A DNA stretch of 64,000 nt from WJMB01 sp964581465 (GTDB lineage: Bacteria > RBG-13-66-14), in assembly GCA_964581465.1 (NCBI GenBank), contig CAZOOP010000002.1, positions 62,001 to 126,000 of the forward strand, in the 5' to 3' direction. Position 1 is the first letter of the stretch. Every line of letters begins with the position of its first letter. Under the pieces are notes generated by a model. That model saw nothing but the letters and a program-made list of their open reading frames with translations. It was not told the DNA's origin and did no database searches. The position numbers and the translations under genes were made by a program. Shown in pieces: positions 7,803 to 16,189 of the stretch.

Positions 7803-9457
7803 CGCAGCTCCTCCCAGGAGGCCCAGGCGAAGGGCGCCTTGGCCTCGCGCCGGGCCAGCAGCTCCTCGGCCTCCGCAGAGATCCCGCCGGCGTCGAGCTG
7901 CTCGAGGGCCGTAAGAAGGGCCGCGCAGTACTCGTGGTGCTCGTTGTAGCGCCGCCGGGCGTAGTCCTTGGCCGAGTGGGAGTGAACCAGGAAGGGCCAG
8001 TCCGAGCTCTCCAGCAGCAGCAGCTCCCGGGCGGCGGCGGCCAGCAGGCGTCGAGCCAGCTCCCGGCCCTCGCCGCGGTGGACTCGGGCGGCGGCGGCCA
8101 GGCGGTCCTCGGCGTCGTAGACCAGCTCCCAGTAGTCGGCGGCGTGCTCGTCGAGCCAGACGCGGTGGTAGCCGTCGTAGCCCCAGGAACCCTCCTGGAG
8201 CACCACGGGCTCGCCCCGGTGACGATCAATCATCTCGGCGGGGCGGACGGCCTCCAGGATCGGCGAGGCGGCGATGCCGCGCAGCACCGCCTCCAGCCAA
8301 TCCGGTCCCTCGTGCCACCAGTGGCCGAAGAGCTCGCAGTCGAAGGGCATCGCCAGCACGGCGCGCCCGCCGGGGGCTTCGCGGGTCAGGCGCTCCAGCA
8401 GGGCGACGAAGTGCGCGGCGTGGTCGCGCACCCGTTCCTCAGCCCGCTCGGGCTCATACGGCGCCTTGTGGCCGACGAAGACCTCCTTGCCCGTCACCCG
8501 CCAGTAGCGCAGACCGCTGGGCCAGCGACGCCGGTGGAACTCCCGGTAGTGGGGATCGCCGGGGTAGCCGATGAAGCCGTCCCAGACCTGGCGGTTGGCG
8601 TCGAAGTCCCGGGCCAGCACCTTCAGCGGCTCGCCCTCGAGACGATAAACGCCGTAGGGTGAACGGTTCGGGTGGGGGCTGCGGTGGTGCTCGGCGAAGG
8701 CCGCGAAGCTGCGCTGCACCTCCGGGCCGCCCGGTGTCTCCGCCGGGGGCGAGGCGCGCAGCATATGGCCGTCGACGAAGGTATAGAGGACGTCGTGGGC
8801 GGCCAGGGCGTGGGCCGTCGAGGGGCGCTCGACGGCGGATCCGTCGGCGTAGGGTCTCCGCCAGGGCCGCGCCGGACGGTAGGCGCACTCCGGGGTCCAG
8901 AAACCGCCGCTCCACGATTCGTGGCGGCGGTTGAAGCTCAACACCCCCAGCCGGACCTGGCGCTCGACGGCGTCGTCGCGGCCCAGCAGGGGCAGGTAGC
9001 CGTGGGTGGCGCAGCCGGCGGTCGGCTCGATGAATCCCGCCGTCGCCAGTTCGTCCAGCGCACCCAGGATGCTCCCGCGACGACGGTTGAAGTAGCGGCG
9101 CAGCTCCTCGAACTCGTCCCGCCGGCGCCGGGCCAGCTCGGCCAGCTCGGCCTCGCCGGTGTCGGTGAAGTCCCGCGCGTCGTCCTCGGCGGCCGCCGCG
9201 TGGTTGCGCAGGTACTCGACCAGGCCGCTCTCGAAGCGTGGATCGGCGAGCTGCTCGGCCAAGGGAGGGGTGACGCCCACGCCCAATCCGAAGGGCACAC
9301 CGTCGGCGGCCAGGCGCTCCAGACGCCGCAGCAGAGGCAGGTAGACCCCGGCGGCGGCCTCGTAGAGCCAGACCGAGCCGTGGGGCCAGGTGCCGTGGCC
9401 CAGCAGATAGGGCAGGTGGGCGTGGAGGTAGAAGCTGACTTCGCCGCGCTCGGCCAT
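7799..9457 (-). CDS. glycoside hydrolase family 57, likely 1,4-alpha-glucan branching enzyme
   Basis: GH57 branching enzymes create alpha-1,6 branches in glycogen-like glucans. The 552-aa protein shows the N-terminal HAHLPY (12-17), the nucleophile region GFWTPECAY with E190, and the acid/base region FDCELFGHWWHEG with D373. A C-terminal helical part with ESSDWPFL is characteristic of the branching-enzyme subgroup with a DUF1957-type tail. Length is right for that subgroup. It is the first gene of the five-gene minus-strand operon, with an AAAGG ribosome binding site a few bases before the ATG. No glgA or glgC lies in the window. Amylopullulanase or 4-alpha-glucanotransferase activity is the alternative within GH57. 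Confidence 0.9.
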   Translation of the reverse strand: MAERGEVSFYLHAHLPYLLGHGTWPHGSVWLYEAAAGVYLPLLRRLERLAADGVPFGLGVGVTPPLAEQLADPRFESGLVEYLRNHAAAAEDDARDFTDTGEAELAELARRRRDEFEELRRYFNRRRGSILGALDELATAGFIEPTAGCATHGYLPLLGRDDAVERQVRLGVLSFNRRHESWSGGFWTPECAYRPARPWRRPYADGSAVERPSTAHALAAHDVLYTFVDGHMLRASPPAETPGGPEVQRSFAAFAEHHRSPHPNRSPYGVYRLEGEPLKVLARDFDANRQVWDGFIGYPGDPHYREFHRRRWPSGLRYWRVTGKEVFVGHKAPYEPERAEERVRDHAAHFVALLERLTREAPGGRAVLAMPFDCELFGHWWHEGPDWLEAVLRGIAASPILEAVRPAEMIDRHRGEPVVLQEGSWGYDGYHRVWLDEHAADYWELVYDAEDRLAAAARVHRGEGRELARRLLAAAARELLLLESSDWPFLVHSHSAKDYARRRYNEHHEYCAALLTALEQLDAGGISAEAEELLARREAKAPFAWASWEELR

Positions 9458-10320
9458 GCCTTTGGTCGACCCCTTTCGGGTTGCTGGTCTATACCCGCTG
9501 GTCGCTCCGGATGCTCGGGATACTGCGATCGGGCGTCAGGGTGTGTGCTCCGGCCGAATCAGGCTGATGAGAAGCGGGTTGAAGGGTTGTATTCGCCACC
9601 GGATAGGCTCTGTTGTTGATCAAACAACCACGTGAACAATTACATCAATACTCCGCTTAGAGCTTGCCATTTACCACCCTAGGGATTATCACTCGCACCA
9701 GAACCGAGTTAACCAGCTATAGCTTGTCGTTTATTGCTTTCCGGCTCATCAGCGCCGCCATTGTCTCACCGCTGCTTGGCGGCGATTAATACGAGTTTGT
9801 CTTGAGTGTCGCCGGAAGCCCGAAGCTGTTGATTCCGCTCGTAAGTCGAACAGGCCGTAAGAAAGGGATCTGCTGAGGGAGCTCTAGGGTCTGCTTTGGT
9901 AGTTTACTACTGTTATCTGTTTTCGCCGGTTGACGCCTCGCCGGGGTAGTTAACAAGCCCCCGTCTCGATGCGGCTTTCAATAGTTGCGAAGGTGAGGCT
10001 GATCGGTGATGATCATGTAACGTATCGCTCGGTTCTTCACCAACGCTGACTGTTGCTTTTTTTGCACGTGCGATAACTAGACGGCTACGCGAGTCGTTGC
10101 CTTCCGAAGAGCGTTTATCAAGGACGCTCCCTCGATGCGGGCTCCATAGCCGTCGGTCAATCTACGCTTGACTCCCCCGGGATGCCGGCGGCGTTACGAT
10201 CCAGCCGTCCGTAAGCGGACCGGGCGCTCGGTTCACCGTCCCGCCTATCTTACCGCCTGTGCGCCGTCAAGACAAGCGCCGATTTATCCAGTTCCACGCC
10301 TATCCCCGGAGCTTCGGGTC
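9458..10320. other. long intergenic spacer, no gene seen
   Basis: About 860 bases between divergent transcription units (GH57 operon leftward, recX rightward), so promoters for both should lie here. Only an extended -10 before recX is convincing. The short frame at 10168-10365 lacks a ribosome binding site. No repeat or RNA gene was recognised. Confidence 0.4.
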
Positions 10321-10329
10321 TGTTATAAT
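10321..10329 (+). promoter_or_regulatory. extended -10 promoter for recX
   Basis: TGT-TATAAT is a perfect extended -10 element without a recognisable -35, about 110 bases before recX. The same nine bases recur before fba at 12983-12991. Confidence 0.55.
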
Positions 10330-10437
10330 GTAGTGGTCGACTGTAGCTTACCCGGAACAAAATGATAACGACCAAGCGATAAAGACAAAGTGTCAATCAG
10401 GCCTTAACTATCAAGTCCGAAGAAGAAGAGAAGCATC

Positions 10438-10956
10438 ATGACCGCCCCCGACAAGACCCAAAACGTTAAAGCCGCCGTCAAACAGGAAATCCCCGTCGAG
10501 CAGAAAACATGCTTCGAGGCGGCACTCAAGCTGCTGGCCCGGCGCGAGCACTCTCGCCATGAACTGGGTCGCAAGCTGGCCCGCCGCTTCCCAACCGAGG
10601 TGATCGAGCGCGTCCTCGACCGGCTCATCGGCGAAAAGCTCCTCGACGACCGCCGCTTCGCCGAGGTCTTCATCCGCGATCTGCTGCGCCGCACCCCCTG
10701 CGGTCTGCGCCTGATCCGCCGCAAGCTGGCCGAGCGCGGCGTCAGCGAGGACGACGTCGAGGCCGTCCTCGAGGCCGTGGCCCCCGACGAGACCTATCAG
10801 CTCGAAACCGCCGCCCGTGAGAAACTGGCCCAACTGGTCAGCCTGAAACGCGACGTCGCAGCCCGGCGTCTGCTGAGTCACCTCAAACGCCGGGGCTTTC
10901 CCCGCGGACCGGCCCAGTCCGCGGCCCTGGAGCTGCTGGAAGACTGGCCGGCGTGA
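10438..10956 (+). CDS. recX: RecX family regulatory protein
   Basis: RecX proteins bind RecA filaments and modulate recombination and the SOS response. The 172-aa protein has the repeated three-helix RecX pattern: CFEAALKLLARREHSRHELG (25-44), then a LIGEKLLDDRRFAEVFIRD segment, and IRRKLAERGVSEDDVEAVLE. Length is typical. A lysine-rich N-terminal tail of about 20 residues precedes the domain. recA is not adjacent, although many genomes pair them. The gene is its own unit, with an extended -10 promoter upstream and an intrinsic terminator 35 bases after the stop. No LexA-type box was recognised upstream. Confidence 0.88.
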   Translation: MTAPDKTQNVKAAVKQEIPVEQKTCFEAALKLLARREHSRHELGRKLARRFPTEVIERVLDRLIGEKLLDDRRFAEVFIRDLLRRTPCGLRLIRRKLAERGVSEDDVEAVLEAVAPDETYQLETAAREKLAQLVSLKRDVAARRLLSHLKRRGFPRGPAQSAALELLEDWPA

Positions 10957-10990
10957 GGAACCACTGAAGCGTAGCTTAGCATTTCTGTAG

Positions 10991-11016
10991 GGCGGGGATT
11001 CAATCCCCGCCGTTTT
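10991..11016 (+). terminator. rho-independent terminator of recX
   Basis: GGCGGGGAT / ATCCCCGCC stem (10991-10999 and 11003-11011) with a TCA loop, followed by GTTTT. Confidence 0.8.
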
Positions 11017-11034
11017 CCCACCGTCCACCTCCGC

Positions 11035-11216
11035 GACCTTTGCAAAATGGGGTACCTTTGCACCCGCACCCCTCCTTTATCCGACGGCGAGGCTTTGGCA
11101 CGTTTCTTGCACCCGGGCGACCCGCCGTATGGTGTTAACAGCGTCGGACTCCGCAAGAAACGTGCCAAAGCCGGTGCTTGTCAGCGGGTTTCGTTCGGAG
11201 TCATTTTGCAAAGGTC
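11035..11216 (+). repeat. nested-palindrome sigma54-box element, copy A
   Basis: Outer inverted repeat: GACCTTTGCAAAATG (11035-11049) with its exact complement at 11202-11216. Inner inverted repeat: GGCTTTGGCACGTTTCTTGC (11091-11110) with its exact complement at 11153-11172, spacer 42 bases. Each inner arm contains TGGCACG-N4-TTGC, the sigma54 -24/-12 consensus with GG and GC ten bases apart; the plus-strand arm also has the preferred A after TTGC. The element lies between the recX terminator and the tandem-NUDIX start at 11238. Three related copies occur at 15828, 32797 and 38361. Confidence 0.85.
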
Positions 11217-11237
11217 TCGAATGCCTATCCTGCCGTC

Positions 11238-12269
11238 ATGATCCACGATTCCAGCCGGGCTTTCGACGTCCCCTGCCGTCCCGGCGTGTTGCGTCTGCGT
11301 ATCCGTGTGGCGGGCATCATTCGCCGTAGTGAATCGCTTCTGCTGACGGGCTACGACATCAACGGCCGGCGCTTCTACAGCCTGCCCGGCGGCGGACAAC
11401 AGACCGGCGAGCCGGCCGACGTCGGTCTGGTCCGCGAGCTCGTCGAGGAGACGGGGTGTCCGGCGCAGGTGGGCCGGTTGGTCCACGTCGCCGAGACCTT
11501 CTTCCCCGACCCCTTCCGCGCCGAGCCTCTGCACAACCTGGGGCTCTACTTCGCGGCGGAGATCGACGGCGAGCCGATGCTGGGGTTCGAGGACCCGAAC
11601 TCTCCCGAGGCCGCCATCATGAGCGAGGTGGCCTTCCGGCCCATCGATGGGCTGGAGGGGATCCGCCTCTACCCTGCGGGGATCGCCCGGGCGCTGCGCG
11701 AGGAGTCTCCCGAGATCTACCTGCGCCTGCCCGGGACGGTCAACCGGGTGAGTGACTGCGTCGAGGGTGTGAGGCCCTGGGAGCCGCGACGCATCCGGGT
11801 GCGCTCCGTCGCCGTGTTGTTCGACGAACGGGGCCGGCTGCTCGGTTCACACGACGGACGGCATTCCGCCCTGCCCGGCGGTGGACTGGAGGCCGACGAG
11901 CTGCTGCCCGACTGCGCCGCCCGGGAGCTCCGCGAAGAAACGGGCCTGGTCGTCGAGCCCCAACGCCTGATATTCGTCAACGACAACTTCTTCCACGACG
12001 ATTACTTCGCTCCCGAGGGTCTGCACGAGCTGGGCTTCTACTGGCTCTGCCGACTGCGGGGCGGCGAGTTGCGATCGGTGTACCAGGAGGAGGGTTACGA
12101 ACTACGCTTCGCCTGGCGGGGGCTGGATGAGCTTAACGACCTGCTGCCCGACTGGCTGCCCGGGGCGCTGCGTGAGGGAGTGGAGTCGGGTTGGCGCGGC
12201 CCGCCGCGTTATTTCGTCTCCGGCGGATTCCCGGACGAACCCCTGGCCGACAACCCGGTGGTGGAGTAG
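11238..12269 (+). CDS. tandem NUDIX-domain protein
   Basis: A 343-aa protein with two NUDIX hydrolase domains in one chain. Box 1 (about 52-74) reads G-x5-E then RELVEETG; box 2 (about 215-236) reads G-x5-E then RELREETGL. Both keep the catalytic REx2EE core, so both halves may be active. Both domains are followed by similar phrases (LHNLGLYFAAEI and LHELGFYWLCRL), which suggests internal duplication. The frame is open from 11178, but upstream codons lie in or next to the palindromic element, so I use ATG 11238. No good Shine-Dalgarno is visible there. Substrate unknown. It sits directly downstream of element A, which could supply a sigma54 promoter. Confidence 0.82.
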   Translation: MIHDSSRAFDVPCRPGVLRLRIRVAGIIRRSESLLLTGYDINGRRFYSLPGGGQQTGEPADVGLVRELVEETGCPAQVGRLVHVAETFFPDPFRAEPLHNLGLYFAAEIDGEPMLGFEDPNSPEAAIMSEVAFRPIDGLEGIRLYPAGIARALREESPEIYLRLPGTVNRVSDCVEGVRPWEPRRIRVRSVAVLFDERGRLLGSHDGRHSALPGGGLEADELLPDCAARELREETGLVVEPQRLIFVNDNFFHDDYFAPEGLHELGFYWLCRLRGGELRSVYQEEGYELRFAWRGLDELNDLLPDWLPGALREGVESGWRGPPRYFVSGGFPDEPLADNPVVE

Positions 12270-12288
12270 ACTGTTTTCCGCCCTGGGG

Positions 12289-12902
12289 TTATGGTTTTAT
12301 TGCGTACATCACAGCCGCATCTTTTGCTAATAGAGGGCTAGTGCCATCACCCTTTATATAGCTTGCCTGAGCTTTAGTTATACGGTTAAGGGATTTAATA
12401 TAATCTTCAATAGCGTTACCGTGTGATAGGTGCTGATATATGGCGAGGATTTCATTTTTATTCAACATTTCATCCCATATGTGCTTAATGTGTGCTTTTC
12501 TGCATGTTTTAATTTCCATCCACTGGAAGGTTCTATGCCAGTATCTGGATCAAGGAATACGATACGAGGACTAGATATACTATTCAAATATTTATTAATA
12601 TCTTGTAAATAGTTTTCGCTGTTTAATGCAAGCAAGGGCCGATGTAGTTTGATACTATTAGATAGTCGTGAATAATACAAAGAGCAATTTCTAGGAAATA
12701 TATTGAGTATATTTTGACTAAATCCAATGCTCTGTGATGTTCCGTTGCTATGTGTTAGTTCGAGGTTTTTATTTCCTTGTCCCGGAGGTTTTGTATAATA
12801 TAAAATAGGACATACAGTATGCTGTGGGTATTGGTTAGATAAGTAGCTAACAGCTCCCCATTTAACTAGATCCCTGTTGTCACCAAACCATCGGTCCTGC
12901 AT
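12289..12902 (-). pseudogene. frameshifted gene of an uncharacterised family with N-terminal MQDRW motif, AT-rich
   Basis: Two overlapping frames form one gene: 12902-12462 (MQDRWFGDNRDLVKWG start, ending after VFLDPDTGIEP and HAEKH) and 12519-12289 (continuing IWDEMLNKNEILAIYQHLSHG). Joining them at a CACACA run needs loss of two bases or a -1 shift. The family is a widespread uncharacterised one recalled by its MQDRYxGDxxDFxKYG start, FLDPDxG motif and YQH motif. The start has a perfect AGGAGG. The region is markedly AT-richer than all neighbours, pointing to horizontal acquisition. It could be a pseudogene or a sequencing error in a live gene. Function of the family is not known to me. Confidence 0.7.
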
Positions 12903-12982
12903 CGTTCCTCCTTTATAGTTTTGTTGAAACCTTAATCACATTTTATCACAGATGAACCGAGCTGGTCGGCTGGGGGGCCGCG

Positions 12983-12991
12983 TGTTATAAT
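12983..12991 (+). promoter_or_regulatory. extended -10 promoter of the fba operon
   Basis: TGT-TATAAT, a perfect extended -10 about 60 bases before fba with no clear -35. The identical motif precedes recX. Confidence 0.55.
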
Positions 12992-13051
12992 CGACGCCGC
13001 ATAATGAAACGAACGCCTGATACCTGACACCTGACGCCCAGGGGGTTATCG

Positions 13052-13987
13052 ATGCCGCTCTTGAACAACGACGACCTGATGCGTACGGGATACGAGAACG
13101 GCTTCGCCGTGGGGGCCTTCAACATCAACAACATGGAGATCCTCCAGGGCATCGTCGAAGCCGCACGCGCCGAGAACTCGCCGGCGATCATCGCCGTGAG
13201 CTCCGGCGCGCTGAAGTACGCCGGGGCGGCCTACCTGGTGGGGATGATCCGCGCCGCCGTCTTCGAGACCGGCCTGCCGCTGAGCATCCACCTCGACCAC
13301 GGCGCCGACTACGCCAAGTGCGTCCAGGCCGTCAACGCCGGTTTCACCAGCATCATGATCGACGCCTCGAAGCTGCCCTTCGAAGAGAACGTGGCGGCGA
13401 GCAAGCGGGTGGCTGAGCTGGCTCACGCCGCCGGTTTATCGTGCGAGGCCGAGCTGGGCCGCCTCCAGGGCATCGAGGAGCATGTCGAGGTCTCCGAGGG
13501 CGAGGCCGTGCTGACCGATCCCGACCAGGCCGCCGAGTTCGTGGAGCGCACCGGCGTCGATTCCCTGGCCGTGGCCATCGGCACCAGCCACGGGGCCTAC
13601 AAGTTCAAGGGTATCCCCAAGCTGGACTTCGACCGCCTGGCCGAGATCAAGAGCAAGGTCGAGATCCCCCTGGTGCTCCACGGGGCCAGCGCCGTCCCCG
13701 ACTGGGTCCGCGAGCGCGCCGAGAAGCACGGCGCCGAGCTGGGCGGCAGCAAGGGCGTCCCCGACGAGGCCGTCGCCAAAGCCGTCACCATGTGCGTCAG
13801 CAAGGTCAACATCGACACTGACCTGCGCCTGGCCATGCTCGGAGCGGTCCGCGAGGTCCTCGACACCGACCGCAAGCAGTTCGACCCGCGCAAGTACCTG
13901 GGACCGGCCCGCGAGGCGATCACCAAGGTCGTGCGCCACAAGATGCAGTTGCTGGGCTCCAGCGGCAAGGCGCCCCTCTACAGTTAG
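13052..13987 (+). CDS. fba: class II fructose-bisphosphate aldolase
   Basis: Zinc-dependent aldolase joining or splitting dihydroxyacetone phosphate and glyceraldehyde 3-phosphate in glycolysis and gluconeogenesis. The 311-aa protein shows GFAVGAFNINNMEI (17-30), the catalytic and zinc pair D82-H83 in HLDHGAD, the AELGRLQG segment, the second and third zinc histidines in GTSHGAYKF and LVLHGASA, and the phosphate-binding KVNIDTDLR near the end. An AGGGGG ribosome binding site precedes the ATG. It is first in an operon: a barrel-like secreted protein starts seven bases after its stop and accD follows. All catalytic residues are present. Confidence 0.95.
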   Translation: MPLLNNDDLMRTGYENGFAVGAFNINNMEILQGIVEAARAENSPAIIAVSSGALKYAGAAYLVGMIRAAVFETGLPLSIHLDHGADYAKCVQAVNAGFTSIMIDASKLPFEENVAASKRVAELAHAAGLSCEAELGRLQGIEEHVEVSEGEAVLTDPDQAAEFVERTGVDSLAVAIGTSHGAYKFKGIPKLDFDRLAEIKSKVEIPLVLHGASAVPDWVRERAEKHGAELGGSKGVPDEAVAKAVTMCVSKVNIDTDLRLAMLGAVREVLDTDRKQFDPRKYLGPAREAITKVVRHKMQLLGSSGKAPLYS

Positions 13988-13994
13988 GCTCGGG

Positions 13995-14879
13995 ATGAAA
14001 CCCTACGTCATCGCTCTCGCGCTCTTGCTGGTCGTGCTACCCGGCTGGGCCGCCGCCTACCCGGTGGAGGACTACGCCGCCGGGGTCGAGGCCGCCGGAC
14101 TCGCAGGCTGGTGCGCCGTCCTGGGACCGCCGGCCGCTGTCCTCGGCCAACCCGCCGCCGCGGGCTTCGCCGAGCTCAGCGAGGTCGGCCTCAACGCCGC
14201 CGACACCGGCGGGCTCTCCGGACGCATCGTCGGCCATTACGGCCTGACCGCGATCAAGCCGATGCGCACCGAGTCGGCCACCCTGGGGCGGACCAACACC
14301 CTGGCGACGCTGGTCTTCTCCCTGCAGCGCCTGGACTACTCGGCCGGCTTCGAGGGCTCCGAGGCCGTCGCCGCGATCTCCGTAGGCGCCGAGCTCTCCG
14401 ACGGCTTGAGCGTGGGGTTGAATCTGAAGACCCTCTCCGTCGAGTATCCGGAGTGGACCGACAGCGGCTTCGGTCTCGATCTGGGCGTCCAGGGCCGCTT
14501 CGGCGACCTACTCGTCGGCGCCACGGCGCTCAACCTGATCCCCCCCGGGCTCGAGACGACCACGGGGCGCACCGTCGCTCCACGCCGCCTGGCTCTGGGT
14601 GTCGGCTGGCAACCGTTGCCCTGGTTGGCTACCGCCGCCGAAGCCCTCTACCAGCCGGCCGCGGGTGATTATGACTACGGCCCGGCCCTGCGCTTGATCC
14701 CCGTCGAAGATGAGTTCTGGAGGCTGACCCTCAGTGGCGGCTACCGGATCGAAGAGGAGCTCTGGGCCGCCGGAGCCGTGCTACACCTGGGCTATCTCGA
14801 GGTCGCCGCCGCCCTGAGCGGCCGCTCCGACGAGGACCCCCGGACTGCCTTGCGGTTGACCCTGATCCCCGAGTTCTAG
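13995..14879 (+). CDS. secreted beta-barrel-like outer membrane protein
   Basis: The 294-aa protein has a cleavable signal (MKPYVIALALLLVVLPGWAAA, cut near 20-22) and no lipobox. The mature part is a succession of amphipathic strands rich in Gly, Leu and aromatic residues, ending in RLTLIPEF with the C-terminal phenylalanine typical of outer-membrane barrels. It resembles the PorV/PorQ or UPF0164-type barrel proteins in pattern (LGPPAAVLGQPAAAGFAE near the start), but I cannot confirm the family by eye. It sits between fba and accD with close spacing, so it is co-transcribed with core metabolism genes. Confidence 0.7.
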   Translation: MKPYVIALALLLVVLPGWAAAYPVEDYAAGVEAAGLAGWCAVLGPPAAVLGQPAAAGFAELSEVGLNAADTGGLSGRIVGHYGLTAIKPMRTESATLGRTNTLATLVFSLQRLDYSAGFEGSEAVAAISVGAELSDGLSVGLNLKTLSVEYPEWTDSGFGLDLGVQGRFGDLLVGATALNLIPPGLETTTGRTVAPRRLALGVGWQPLPWLATAAEALYQPAAGDYDYGPALRLIPVEDEFWRLTLSGGYRIEEELWAAGAVLHLGYLEVAAALSGRSDEDPRTALRLTLIPEF

Positions 14880-14922
14880 CGATTACCACCAGGCCGAAAG
14901 CCTCGGCGCAACCCCTACACCC

Positions 14923-15750
<828 letters not shown>

Positions 15751-15770
15751 CCCGACGCCGGCTCCGCCCG

Positions 15771-15805
15771 ACCGCCGCCCGCCCCAAACGCGGCGGCGGT
15801 TTTTT
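15771..15805 (+). terminator. rho-independent terminator of the fba-accD operon
   Basis: ACCGCCGC (15771-15778) pairs with GCGGCGGT (15793-15800), followed by TTTTT. Element B begins 23 bases later. Confidence 0.8.
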
Positions 15806-15827
15806 CCTAACGCCCCGCCGCCGAGAA

Positions 15828-16002
15828 CTCCGCCGAACTAGCCCCCGCCCCAAGGACGCAGCCCCTCGTCCGGCGGGAGGCTTTGGCACGCTTCTTGCAG
15901 CAGAGCGGGCGAGCTCTCGTCCGACCCAGCCGCGAACTCCGCAAGAAGCGTGCCAAAGCCGGTCGCGGGCCGGAAGGCGAGCGTCGGAGCGGTTCGGCGG
16001 AG
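15828..16002 (+). repeat. nested-palindrome sigma54-box element, copy B
   Basis: Outer arms CTCCGCCGAAC (15828-15838) and its complement (15992-16002). Inner arms GGCTTTGGCACGCTTCTTGC (15879-15898) and its complement (15941-15960), spacer 42 bases. Relative to copies A and C, one base differs in each inner arm (T to C on the left, A to G on the right), so pairing is kept. The plus-strand arm retains the sigma54 pattern TGGCACG-N4-TTGCA. It lies just after the accD terminator and about 190 bases before lptD. Confidence 0.82.
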
Positions 16003-16189
16003 GCCCCGGCATAGTGCGTTGAGGTGAGAAGCATCTACTCCGACTTGTCGACGCTGAGCCCTCTCCTGGGGCGAGTTACCAAGGAGAGGGCGGCGACAAG
16101 GTGTCAGTCTGCATCGATTCGACGGTGTTCAATCTTCCAGGTACGCGAGGTTGTTCATTGGCGGTTTCCCCTCACCAATCCGGTAGCCG

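Noticed and set aside
12462..12519. Programmed -1 frameshift in the AT-rich gene
   Set aside because: No proper slippery heptamer (X XXY YYZ) in the zero frame; a CA-repeat length change explains the break better.
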